From positions 1,925,051 through 1,989,050 of the forward strand of contig NZ_CP124862.1 in assembly GCF_030013905.1 (NCBI RefSeq): a stretch of DNA of 64,000 bases, in the 5' to 3' direction. Within the stretch, counting starts at the first letter, position 1, and each line of letters begins with the position of its first letter. The stretch is from Petroclostridium sp. X23. GTDB taxonomy: Bacteria > Bacillota > Clostridia > SK-Y3. The position numbers and the translations under genes were made by a program. Shown here piece after piece: positions 55,243-63,746 of the stretch. The notes beneath the pieces are model-generated. The model saw nothing but the letters and a program-made list of their open reading frames with translations. It ran no database searches and was not told the DNA's origin.

Positions 55243-56892
55243 GTGGTGTACAATGTGTCTTTTACTAACGGAATAAAAAAATTAAATAAATTTAATACGC
55301 TAAAACAAGTGTTGCAAAGATCTGGCACATTCAGCATGTCTATGCGCCTTAGGCTTTTTCTGTTTCTAATCATTCTTGTACTTACTATGCTTCTTGGTAT
55401 TTTTGTCATTCTCCTCGTTACAGGAGCCTTTACTGCCGGTTTAAAAGAAAGTGAAAGCCTTATTAAAAATGAACTTCTCCATGCATCACGCAACATTTCC
55501 GTTCAGTACGGTCAACTTTCAGCGCAGGCAGTAGAATTCTCAAAAAACTTATCACAAAGTATGGAAAACACATGCCGTGAACAAGAAAAATACCCCTCTG
55601 ATCTACAGAATTGTCCAGAATTATTGGAAAAGCTTATTTCCAATGAATACGAACGTGCATTGTTCTCTCTGGAGAAATCTAAGAGCAGTGGAGTCTTTAT
55701 TATATTAAATGCAACCGTTAACCCGAATTTAGATAATGCTGAAAATTCCAGAGCAGGATTATATATTAAAAATATGGAGCCTAATATTCTTAGCTCTTCT
55801 ACTCCAACCTTTGTTGTTTTGCGCGGCTTTCCCAGTATTAGCCGTAAAAATTCACTATCACTCCATACACAGTGGAGTATGGAGTTTGATATTAAGGAGG
55901 CCCCTTACTATCATCTTCCTGTTAAAGCGGCTAATAATCAACTGCTTAACCGACCGTTATCCCGATTATATTATTGGAGTCCGGCACTCACTCTTCCAGG
56001 TACCAGCGAAGAAGTGATGCTTTGTTCTGTCCCTCTCATTGATTCTAGTGGTAATGTTTTTGGTGTATGTGGATTCGAAATCAGCGCCATGCTTTTCAAA
56101 TTGTCTAACATGCCAAATACTAATATTTATAACCGTGCATTTTGTATTCTCTCACCACTGTCAGGTGATATCTTACATATTGAGCAATCTATGTTTGCAG
56201 GAGGATATTCGGCAAAAAACAGGTCAGCGAATCGTTCTTCTCTTCAAGTAACAAAGAGTCGGGATTCTCTTTACTCATACCGTTGGGATGATGGGCTCTC
56301 ATTTTTGGGGTTTCACCAACCTATACAATTATATCCTGAAGGCTCTGCATTTTCTGATGAGAAATGGATTACGGCTATTATGGTTCCGGAAGAAGACCTT
56401 ATCAGGTCTATTGCCCATCTAAATATACTATTATCATCGCTATTAACGCTGATTGTTCTTGTGGGAATAATGATCTCGTATATTCTAAGCAAGGAATTTA
56501 CCAAGCCAATCGCACAAGCCATTGACATCATTAAATCCCAAAATCTAAGCGGTGCGCCACGATCCAGCATCCCGGAAATAAACGATTTAATCGATTTTCT
56601 CTCAACGCATATTGAGGAATTACAGCAAAAAGCTGATCAAGAAAAAATTTCTTCTGCAATTCTTGAGGAATTCATGAATAATGCCAAAACACTTTCCCCT
56701 GCAGAACGCCTGGTCTTCAATCTCTACACACAAGGCTACGCAGCTAAAGAAATCACAGAAATACTTTGTCTCAGCATTAATACAATCAAGACACATACTA
56801 AGCGGATCTATATGAAGCTTAATGTTACTTCAAGAGAAGAGTTGCTCCTGTATGTCAATATGTTAAGAGATATTGGTAAGGAATTTGAATAA
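55243..56892 (+). CDS. Membrane-bound LuxR-type regulator with extracytoplasmic sensor
   Basis: 549 residues. Membrane helices at about 36-62 and 388-408 enclose a roughly 320-residue outer domain of Cache type. After the second helix come a short HAMP-like stretch (EFTKPIAQAIDII), a helical linker and a C-terminal LuxR helix-turn-helix (LSPAERLVFNLYTQGYAAKEITEILCLSINTIKTHTKRIYMKLNV). There is no kinase or receiver, so it is a one-component transmembrane transcription factor. The GTG start lacks a good ribosome site and may be a few codons off. Targets are unknown. Confidence 0.85.
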   Translation: MVYNVSFTNGIKKLNKFNTLKQVLQRSGTFSMSMRLRLFLFLIILVLTMLLGIFVILLVTGAFTAGLKESESLIKNELLHASRNISVQYGQLSAQAVEFSKNLSQSMENTCREQEKYPSDLQNCPELLEKLISNEYERALFSLEKSKSSGVFIILNATVNPNLDNAENSRAGLYIKNMEPNILSSSTPTFVVLRGFPSISRKNSLSLHTQWSMEFDIKEAPYYHLPVKAANNQLLNRPLSRLYYWSPALTLPGTSEEVMLCSVPLIDSSGNVFGVCGFEISAMLFKLSNMPNTNIYNRAFCILSPLSGDILHIEQSMFAGGYSAKNRSANRSSLQVTKSRDSLYSYRWDDGLSFLGFHQPIQLYPEGSAFSDEKWITAIMVPEEDLIRSIAHLNILLSSLLTLIVLVGIMISYILSKEFTKPIAQAIDIIKSQNLSGAPRSSIPEINDLIDFLSTHIEELQQKADQEKISSAILEEFMNNAKTLSPAERLVFNLYTQGYAAKEITEILCLSINTIKTHTKRIYMKLNVTSREELLLYVNMLRDIGKEFE

Positions 56893-56893
56893 G

Positions 56894-57784
56894 TTACTTG
56901 CACGGATTTCTCCTCAGCCAGGTCACAAGGCCGCCGGATATCAGAATAAGTATCGCACCGACAATCCCCTTCGAGGAAAGCGTTTCTCCGAATACAATAT
57001 ACCCTAGCAGCATGGCAAAAAATATCTGTGACATAAATACAATCCCACCTTCTGTGGCAGAAGTGTATTTATAAGCATAGGTTGCCAAAAGCTGCGCTAT
57101 CGTACTAAAAATCCCCATAATAAGTAAGTACAGCAATGCTGAAGCAGGAGGAAGCGCAGTGGTTTTTAGGCACATAATCAAACTAAAAACCATTCCTGCT
57201 TTGCAAAAATACAAGAACGTAATAGAAGTGGTTTCTGTTCTTCGCGCAATATTCATATACATCACGGCTAGCCCTGCCATGACACCTGTAATCAACCCAT
57301 ATATTATACCGATATTGATATTAGATAGACTCGGGGAAGTCACAAGATACACACCAAAAAAGGATAAAATGGCAAACACCCATACGAGTTTAGGTGTTTT
57401 TTCTTTAAATAACAGCATTGCAAAAATAGCACTGAATACCGGTTGAAGGCTATTTAACAATGTAGCTCGGCCTACCATGTCCGCAGAAATAGCTAAAAAG
57501 AAAAAAGTTGCAGCTGATGCACCGAATACTCCAAATATTAATAGATTCTTTCTATTATTTACGGTCTTCTCTATCTTGCCGATTTTTTGACCTATAAATA
57601 CGTAAAGAAATCCAACAAAGAAGCGTGCGAATGTAATATATGGAGCAGGGACCTCAGCGGATAGACCCTTCACAAAAATACTGACCACTGCCGTAAAAAT
57701 TGCAGCCATAAATATAAGAATGTTCCCCAATAGTTTCTTATCTTCAACAATTATATTTTTATATTTTAAAATAAGTGCAGTCAT
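56894..57784 (-). CDS. EamA/DMT-family transporter
   Basis: 296 residues with ten hydrophobic helices in two EamA repeats (AAIFTAVVSIFVKGLSAEVPAPYITFARF and INIGIIYGLITGVMAGLAVMYMNIARR). The stop is next to the convergent LuxR-type gene. TAGGAG precedes the ATG. Such proteins export metabolites or amines. A relic of a related gene lies upstream of speA (30765-30881), which hints at an old link with arginine/agmatine metabolism (inference). Confidence 0.92.
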   Translation of the reverse strand: MTALILKYKNIIVEDKKLLGNILIFMAAIFTAVVSIFVKGLSAEVPAPYITFARFFVGFLYVFIGQKIGKIEKTVNNRKNLLIFGVFGASAATFFFLAISADMVGRATLLNSLQPVFSAIFAMLLFKEKTPKLVWVFAILSFFGVYLVTSPSLSNINIGIIYGLITGVMAGLAVMYMNIARRTETTSITFLYFCKAGMVFSLIMCLKTTALPPASALLYLLIMGIFSTIAQLLATYAYKYTSATEGGIVFMSQIFFAMLLGYIVFGETLSSKGIVGAILILISGGLVTWLRRNPCK

Positions 57785-57952
57785 AATGTACTCCTATCTT
57801 GCTTGAAAAATGAATGAAAGCTTTATCCAATATGTAGATTATAGTCTGTATTCATCATAATTACAATACATTGTTAAAATAGTAACCATATCAATTCTGT
57901 TATAATCCCGAAGATACTCTAATGACTTATAATATTTTCTATTATATTAGAG

Positions 57953-57981
57953 TTGACAATGATCTATAATTTTTTTATAAT
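57953..57981 (+). promoter_or_regulatory. Consensus promoter of the FadR-type regulator gene
   Basis: TTGACA (57953-57958), 17 bases and TATAAT (57976-57981) are a perfect housekeeping promoter. The inverted repeat ACTCTAAT...ATTAGAGT (57916-57923, 57946-57953) lies just upstream and may bind a regulator. Confidence 0.8.
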
Positions 57982-58056
57982 ATACTATCAAATAATGTAA
58001 TACAAATATTTTCAAATTCCGGTAAGACATAAAAGATTTTCGGAAGGATTATGATT

Positions 58057-58767
58057 ATGAAAAAAAATGCGCAGAACTGGCTGAGCCCTGTTCCCAATAA
58101 ACCTCTCTCCAGGGTCGTTGTTGAAAAGATAAAAGAGGCTATGATAGACGGTGCATTAAAGCCTGGGGATGACTTGCCGTCCGAAAACGAATTGGCTGAC
58201 CGCCTCGGAGTCGGAAAATCCAGCGTACGGGAAGCAGTAAAAATGCTGGAGGCCATGGGCGTTGTGGAAATCTCCAAGGGACAGAGAAGTAGAATCCGAA
58301 CAAGTGTAGATGCCGATATACTGAACCCGCTTATATTTCAGTTGATTTTACAGAACAGTGATAATAATAAGAAGTTGCTGGAATTTCGGAAAATGTTCGA
58401 AACCTCTGCAAGCGTTGTTGCTATGCAGAACGCAACGGAAGAAGATATTGTGCTGCTAAAGTCGCTGAATGAGAAAATGGAAAAAGATTTTGCAGCCGGG
58501 ATAACTTCACAGGATAACGATATGGCGTTCCACAGAGCATTATATAGATCAACCCACAATCCTTTTATCGTCCATATCGGCAATACGGTCATCAACCTGT
58601 TCCGTCCTTCTCTTAAGATTTCAAACCGAGATTATTCTCAGGTGGTTTTGGAAGATCATAAGAATATATTAAACGCCATCATTGCAAAAGATGAGGAAGC
58701 GTTAAAGAAAGCAATTACTCAGTCTTTAGATCGATGGGATTTGTTTGCATTAAATGCGAAAGAATAG
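58057..58767 (+). CDS. FadR-subfamily GntR transcriptional regulator
   Basis: 236 residues with the GntR winged helix (LSRVVVEKIKEAMIDGALKPGDDLPSENELADRLGVGKSSVREAVKMLEAMGVV) and an all-helical FCD effector domain (FRKMFETSASVVAM, DMAFHRALYRSTHNPF, DHKNILNAI). Asp and His residues in it usually bind a metal and a carboxylate ligand. The ATG at 58057 is better spaced from GGAAGG than the ATG at 58051. It probably controls the KARI-like gene downstream, whose promoter carries a 16-bp palindrome. Confidence 0.92.
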   Translation: MKKNAQNWLSPVPNKPLSRVVVEKIKEAMIDGALKPGDDLPSENELADRLGVGKSSVREAVKMLEAMGVVEISKGQRSRIRTSVDADILNPLIFQLILQNSDNNKKLLEFRKMFETSASVVAMQNATEEDIVLLKSLNEKMEKDFAAGITSQDNDMAFHRALYRSTHNPFIVHIGNTVINLFRPSLKISNRDYSQVVLEDHKNILNAIIAKDEEALKKAITQSLDRWDLFALNAKE

Positions 58768-59097
58768 TTAGCACAATCGTGTATGACCTGAATAATCATT
58801 TTATTCAACATTTCCGGTTTGAAGGACTGGCGCAACACACAACCCAGTCCCCTCACCGAACTAAGCGCACATATCACTTTTATTTTATAGATTTTTCAAA
58901 CCATAAATCCAAAACATAGCGTCGATATAAATTGCTCAGATAGGCACTAGTACATCTCCCTTTGTGGACAACCTTCTTCCCTTTCCATTACTACTCCGTT
59001 TTATCATACTGCCAATTGTAGATATTTTTTAAAATTTATATACTTTCTTGTCTCCAATCTCTTTTACAAAAGGAATTTTATAAATTTATAAAAACCA

Positions 59098-59152
59098 TTG
59101 ATTTTGCATTTGGAGTGTGCTATTATTAATTAAACATATCAGATATCTGATA
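59098..59152 (+). promoter_or_regulatory. Promoter and palindromic operator of the KARI-like gene
   Basis: TTGATT (59098-59103), 17 bases and TATTAT (59121-59126) form the promoter. The perfect palindrome TATCAGATATCTGATA (59137-59152) starts about four bases past the expected transcription start. A further TCTGATA follows. It is a likely repressor site for the adjacent FadR-type protein. The rest of 58768-59097 shows nothing recognisable. Confidence 0.7.
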
Positions 59153-59182
59153 TCTGATAATAAAAAAAGAGGGGGAACTATT

Positions 59183-60169
59183 ATGGCAAAAATTTATTAT
59201 GATGGAGATGCAAATCTTGATTTTTTAATCGAAAAAACAATAGCGATTATTGGTTATGGAAATCAGGGACGCGCCCAAGCCTTGAATATGAGAGATTCAG
59301 GGATTAAAAATATAATTGTGGGCAGCAGAAAGGATTCTTCCTATAATCAGGCAAACGAGGATGGATTCCCTGTTTATTCCATTTCCGAAGCCTGCAAGAA
59401 GGCCGACGTTATTTTCATGCTGCTCCCTGATGAGGTGGCTCCTGAGATTTTCAAAGAGCAGATTGAGCCCAATTTGGAAAAAGGTAACATCATCAATTTT
59501 TCTTCCGGTTATAATATTACATTCAAAAAAATCACCCCGCCTGATTTTGTGGATGTTGTAATGGCAGCCCCACGTATGATTGGCAAAGGCGTACGCGAGC
59601 TTTATGAGAGCGGCGAGGGCTTCCCGGCCTTTATTGCCATAAATCAGGACGCTTCCGGCATGGCTTTTGAATATGCAAAAGCGCTCTGCAAGGCAATCGG
59701 TTCTACAAAAAAAGGTGCAATCGAGGTGACTTTTGACGACGAAACCTGCCTTGATTTGATGGCGGAACAGGGCATATGGCCCATTATTTACAATGTATTT
59801 ACTGAAGCGTTTAAGTTACAGGTTGAGATGGGCCATCCGGAAGAGGCGGTTTTAATGGAAATGTACCTGTCTAAGGAGCCTGCCTTCATGATGGAAAAGG
59901 CTGCTGATGTTGGTTTCTTCCGTCAGCTTCCTTATCACTCTCATACCAGCCAGTACGGTCAATTGGTCGGCTTCAATGCGCTTGACACCACCATCATTCG
60001 CCAATTCTTAAAGAATAGATACGACAGAATTAAATCCGGCATATTCGCTGATGAATGGGATAAAGAGCAAAATGCCAATAGCTTGGCAACCTTGGAAAAG
60101 TTGGAGGAATCTGCTTTGAACAGTGAATTTACAAAAGCAGAGGACCGCCTAAAAGAGAGATTGAAATGA
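59183..60169 (+). CDS. Ketol-acid-reductoisomerase-like protein with altered active site
   Basis: 328 residues from ATG 59183 (GAGGGGG upstream). The fold matches class I KARI: Rossmann AIIGYGNQGRAQALNMRDSG, then GYNITFKKITPPDFVDVVMAAP and the knotted C-terminal domain with the Mg-site pattern DLMAEQ. The catalytic His of the usual AHGFNI is Ser (SSGYNI), and APKGPGH is replaced by APRMIGK. It is therefore doubtful as a valine/isoleucine pathway enzyme, and no ilvB, ilvN or ilvD adjoin. It may reduce or isomerise another 2-oxo acid under the FadR-type regulator. Confidence 0.82.
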   Translation: MAKIYYDGDANLDFLIEKTIAIIGYGNQGRAQALNMRDSGIKNIIVGSRKDSSYNQANEDGFPVYSISEACKKADVIFMLLPDEVAPEIFKEQIEPNLEKGNIINFSSGYNITFKKITPPDFVDVVMAAPRMIGKGVRELYESGEGFPAFIAINQDASGMAFEYAKALCKAIGSTKKGAIEVTFDDETCLDLMAEQGIWPIIYNVFTEAFKLQVEMGHPEEAVLMEMYLSKEPAFMMEKAADVGFFRQLPYHSHTSQYGQLVGFNALDTTIIRQFLKNRYDRIKSGIFADEWDKEQNANSLATLEKLEESALNSEFTKAEDRLKERLK

Positions 60170-60199
60170 GCTTCCAAAACAGACTTTATCAGTGATTTC

Positions 60200-60256
60200 G
60201 GACGATGGTGTTGATTCTGTCCTTATTGGAATCAACACCATCGTCCCCATTTTTCT
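60200..60256 (+). terminator. Terminator after the KARI-like gene
   Basis: An 18-base perfect stem, GGACGATGGTGTTGATTC (60200-60217) with its complement at 60229-60246, is followed by CCATTTTTCTTT. It lies between convergent genes. Confidence 0.85.
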
Positions 60257-60261
60257 TTAGT

Positions 60262-61428
60262 TCACATCGCCTCTAAAATTTTATTCTGCAGATCTAACTC
60301 ATTAAGACCTAGAAACAGGGGAATCTCCTGATTCAATCTTCCATGTGCCGGCCGATTTGACATCTTCGCTGCATAATATTCTGCAATATGTATAACACAT
60401 AACAATTCTTTATTTATGACTCTTTCGTCAAGTGGACAATGGTGATAAAGTGCTGATTCTACGATAGCATACGGCATGTTCCACCACTCCAGGAGATATG
60501 CCCCCACAACTGCATGAGTGACTCCGAAGATTTCATTTTCCATATCTTCCAGAGATTTATCTTCTTGTCCTGCGGCAACAATCATTTGAAGGTATTGCTC
60601 CCGGTAGCATTTCAAATAAAAGACTGTACCGATATTCATTAACAATCCCGCAGTTGTTGCCATGTCAGGCAGCTTCTTTTTCATTATACGGTAAATAATA
60701 TGTACCAACTTGCTGCTTGCAAAAGCTTGCTCCCATAGCGGTTGGAACACTTGAAATAAAGTACCTTCTGCATGAAACAGGTCGAAGACAGAAGTTGATA
60801 AAATCAAATCGCGGATATTCCTCAGCCCCAGATAAGTCACAGCTTGTCTGATAGAGCCCGTTCTTGCGCCATAATATGCAGAATTGGCAATACGTAATAT
60901 TTTTGCCGCTATCGATTGGTCAGATTCAATGGCTATTGCAATTTGATTCATATCCCTATCATCATCAATTAAATTCAGAATTCTTTGATAGCTTACTTTA
61001 ATAGTGGGAAGTTCCTGAGTATTAATAATCAGCGGAAGCAGTCCTGATTTTTTTAACCGATTATTTACTTCAATAACTTGATTCACAAGCTGCAACAGCT
61101 TTTCAATTACAAAAGGTTTATATATAAATGTCTTTGCAATATTCTGCTGTAGAATATTTGCAATCTGTTTTTCATCTACCACGGTTCCTGATGCGATTCT
61201 AATGATATCAGGAAAATTTTCTTTTATGGAAGATAATAGCTTGACACCTTTTGAAAGAGTCATATTTACATCTGCCACAACGAGATCGATTTTTCCGTTT
61301 TGCATTAACGTCCATGCTTCTTGTTCATCACTCGTTGTATGGACCTGATATCCATTGTCTGAAAACAATTGAATCAATCCATCGGTAAATTGATAATTCT
61401 GCATGATTAAAAGGATTTTGCCGCTCAC
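60262..61428 (-). CDS. Receiver-like plus HDOD domain signalling protein
   Basis: 388 residues from GTG 61428 (AAGGAGG upstream). A receiver-like domain (about 1-120) keeps the phospho-acceptor position (LVVADVNM) and Lys in YKPF, but the usual acidic pair near the N-terminus is replaced (LLIMQNYQ), so Mg2+ binding and phosphorylation are doubtful. An HDOD domain follows (about 140-340: KILRIANSAYYGARTGSIRQAVTYLGLRNIRDLIL; VGAYLLEWWNMP). HDOD proteins regulate stress, motility or nucleotide signalling. It is a single-gene unit. Confidence 0.88.
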   Translation of the reverse strand: MSGKILLIMQNYQFTDGLIQLFSDNGYQVHTTSDEQEAWTLMQNGKIDLVVADVNMTLSKGVKLLSSIKENFPDIIRIASGTVVDEKQIANILQQNIAKTFIYKPFVIEKLLQLVNQVIEVNNRLKKSGLLPLIINTQELPTIKVSYQRILNLIDDDRDMNQIAIAIESDQSIAAKILRIANSAYYGARTGSIRQAVTYLGLRNIRDLILSTSVFDLFHAEGTLFQVFQPLWEQAFASSKLVHIIYRIMKKKLPDMATTAGLLMNIGTVFYLKCYREQYLQMIVAAGQEDKSLEDMENEIFGVTHAVVGAYLLEWWNMPYAIVESALYHHCPLDERVINKELLCVIHIAEYYAAKMSNRPAHGRLNQEIPLFLGLNELDLQNKILEAM

Positions 61429-61517
61429 GTGTATTCCTCCTTAGTTGTGACTTTCTATTAGAAAGCTGCCCAATGAGTCTATATATAAATTTTAATTATA
61501 TTTATCCGATGACTAAC

Positions 61518-61814
61518 CTTCAGCGGGGGGTAAAAAAAACCCCGCTGAAGCTAAGAACTCTGTTTATAATCAAATTGTAAATCCATTATATTAGATTCTA
61601 CTTCTTTTGTGAATAGATTTAAACCATAAAATCATCTCAGCAGTATAGTTTTAGGAATAGCGTAACTAATGCTTACTACTTGACCTATTATCATGGCTAA
61701 TTTTCTACATAAGTCATCTCAAATTGTGAAAATGTAAAAAAAATTAACAATTGATTTTATCATTAATAATACTATACCCCATAATCTATTTATTGCAAAT
61801 AGTTTATGGGGTAT
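61518..61814. repeat. Two stem-loops in the HDOD-TauE gap
   Basis: CTTCAGCGGGG/CCCCGCTGAAG (61518-61528, 61540-61550) and ATACCCCATAA/TTATGGGGTAT (61774-61784, 61804-61814, with inner CTATTT/AAATAG) are perfect stems. The second lies about 140 bases beyond the TauE-family stop and could end that transcript. Neither has a clean T-run. No gene is seen in 61429-61950. Confidence 0.55.
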
Positions 61815-61950
61815 CAAAAATAATTATAATAATCTATTTTTCTCATTAGTATGAAATAAATAGTATTCTACCGCCTCAACATGTGTTTTGATAGAAATTG
61901 ATATGTGTTTCACAATCAAAATCCTAATCTAATAGAAAATTATAAAACAT

Positions 61951-62670
61951 TTACTGAATTACCATTTTTATGCCCATTATAAACATTCCAATGTATACAC
62001 TTTTTCGAATTAAAACGAAATTTATTTTTTTAAAAGATAAATATCCAAAATACGATGCAACAACAGCAGCTAGTAATGCAATTCCTATATAGCCAATATT
62101 ATATTTGTTGATATTTCCATATATTAAATGTAATATGATATTATATAAACCGGAAACTCCGAATATAAAATCTAAATTAGTTTTAAATTTCTCCTTTTTG
62201 TCCGTTGTATTCATAAAATAATGTATCATTATCGGGCCTCCCATTGCGAACATTCCACCTAATAACCCTCCAAATATACAATAGAAAAAATCCCAAAACG
62301 TATTTTTCACAACATTTTTTTGAATAAAGGGTAGAAAAACCAGCAAAAGTAACAATCCTCCAAGCAATTTCGAAAAATACTTTAATGATATATCTGTAAT
62401 TAAAAGTACGCCTATGGTCGTTGAAAGAAAATAAACTGTGAATTGAAATAAGACTTCTTTTATGTCAAAATGCTTTCTCAATAAAAAAAGTGTTTCAAAA
62501 CTTATAAAACAACCGCATACAACAGAAATTAAAGCTGCCAGCTTTATTGGTAAAAACATTGGTAGTACAGACATAATGATAAGTGCGTTACCAAATCCGG
62601 TCGCTGAGTGAACATAACTTGCTAAAAAGCACGTTATTATAATTGCTATATATTCCATATCGTATTCCAT
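61951..62670 (-). CDS. TauE/SafE-family membrane permease
   Basis: 239 residues with about eight hydrophobic helices. The two family half-repeats are visible: SATGFGNALIIMSVLPMFLPIKLAALISV and GGLLGGMFAMGGPIMIHYFM. These carriers export or import small organosulfur or organic anions such as sulfite, sulfoacetate or other carboxylates. The start may be at 62670 or at an ATG four codons later. It lies downstream of a hydroxyacid dehydrogenase and a LarA-like gene, so transport of a small hydroxy or sulfo acid is plausible. Confidence 0.85.
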   Translation of the reverse strand: MEYDMEYIAIIITCFLASYVHSATGFGNALIIMSVLPMFLPIKLAALISVVCGCFISFETLFLLRKHFDIKEVLFQFTVYFLSTTIGVLLITDISLKYFSKLLGGLLLLLVFLPFIQKNVVKNTFWDFFYCIFGGLLGGMFAMGGPIMIHYFMNTTDKKEKFKTNLDFIFGVSGLYNIILHLIYGNINKYNIGYIGIALLAAVVASYFGYLSFKKINFVLIRKSVYIGMFIMGIKMVIQ

Positions 62671-62768
62671 CCATGTCTTTTTAGTTAGTGTTTCTGTTTA
62701 CAGGCAGAGCCTTTCCATTCTCACCTTCATAGAAGGTGGTTTAAATATAATCCACTTAGGCAATGACA

Positions 62769-62812
62769 TAACGATACGCCAAAAAAGGCTCAGCCTTTTT
62801 GGCGCATCGTTA
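62769..62812. terminator. Stem-loop after the hydroxyacid dehydrogenase gene
   Basis: TAACGATACGCC(A)AAAAAGGC pairs with GCCTTTTTGGCGCATCGTTA (one mismatch, one bulge) around a short CTCA-type loop. It lies about 45 bases past the dehydrogenase stop and ahead of the TauE-type gene. No T-run follows beyond the stem. Confidence 0.6.
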
Positions 62813-62857
62813 CTATATTCTTTACATAGGCAACATTTACCCATAGTTTTCATAATT

Positions 62858-63733
62858 CTAATGCTCGTATATTTCTTTAAATAATTTGGCTAATGCGCTT
62901 GTATCTTCATCTCCGTGCCGTCTTTTAGCGTTTAAATTATACATTTGCACATACTCGGCTATCAATGGCGTTATGCCATTACTTTTAGCCATGTCGATAC
63001 CTAATTGCGCATCCTTGCACAATAATGCCACTGTAAATGTTGGATCTTGGTACCGGTCATCAACAATTCTTTTCCCAACCTCACAGAACAACCCATTAAC
63101 AGTTGCCGCTCCACTGTTCGCCACTGATTCATAGAATGTTTTCTTATCAATTCCAACCTTTTCCGCCAAAACCATCACTTCCGATGAAATTGCATTTATT
63201 GTAGAAAACATCAGTTGATTTAGAAGTTTCAAAGCATTTCCTGAGCCGGTTTCCCCTACATTCACTACAGCCTTTGCAACTGTTCTTAGTATAGGAGTCA
63301 CTTTTTCAATGGCATCCCCATTACCGCCTGCCGGCATAAGCCAATTTCCCACAGCCGCAGGCCTTCCAAGGATTGGTGCATCCACGTATTGAGCACCTTT
63401 GGTTTCAACCATTTCTTTTGCTTGTTTAGACGTTTCAGGTGCTACCGTACTGGTATCCACTACAATATGTTCTTCCGTTAAAGCCCCGCACAGCCCATCT
63501 TCTCCTCCAACTACTGTCAGTACTACTTGCGGCGTAGGCAATGACATTATTATAATCTTTGTCTCTTGGGCGATTTCAAAAGGTGTTTCCAGCAACGTTG
63601 CTCCTTTGTTTTTAATATATTCTTTTGCATAACTGGATTTATCAGTAGCAACAACATCATATCCATTTTCAATTAGCTTATCAAGTATACACTTTCCCAT
63701 CGTACCTATGCCTACTACACCAATTTTACTCAT
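62858..63733 (-). CDS. 3-hydroxyisobutyrate dehydrogenase-family reductase
   Basis: 291 residues. N-terminal Rossmann motif IGVVGIGTMGKCI, the substrate-binding segment VDAPILGRPAAVGNWLMPAGG, and the catalytic Lys in GSGNALKLLNQLM (about 170). The family oxidises or reduces beta-hydroxyacids such as tartronate semialdehyde, 3-hydroxyisobutyrate or sulfolactaldehyde-type compounds. AGGAG precedes the ATG. It lies 13 bases downstream of the LarA-like gene, so the two probably act on the same hydroxyacid pathway. Confidence 0.92.
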   Translation of the reverse strand: MSKIGVVGIGTMGKCILDKLIENGYDVVATDKSSYAKEYIKNKGATLLETPFEIAQETKIIIMSLPTPQVVLTVVGGEDGLCGALTEEHIVVDTSTVAPETSKQAKEMVETKGAQYVDAPILGRPAAVGNWLMPAGGNGDAIEKVTPILRTVAKAVVNVGETGSGNALKLLNQLMFSTINAISSEVMVLAEKVGIDKKTFYESVANSGAATVNGLFCEVGKRIVDDRYQDPTFTVALLCKDAQLGIDMAKSNGITPLIAEYVQMYNLNAKRRHGDEDTSALAKLFKEIYEH

Positions 63734-63746
63734 AGAATCTATTCTC

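Noticed and set aside
61518..61550. Perfect 11-bp stem as an intrinsic terminator
   Set aside because: No T-run follows on either strand, and the neighbouring HDOD gene is transcribed away from it, so it was listed only as a stem-loop.
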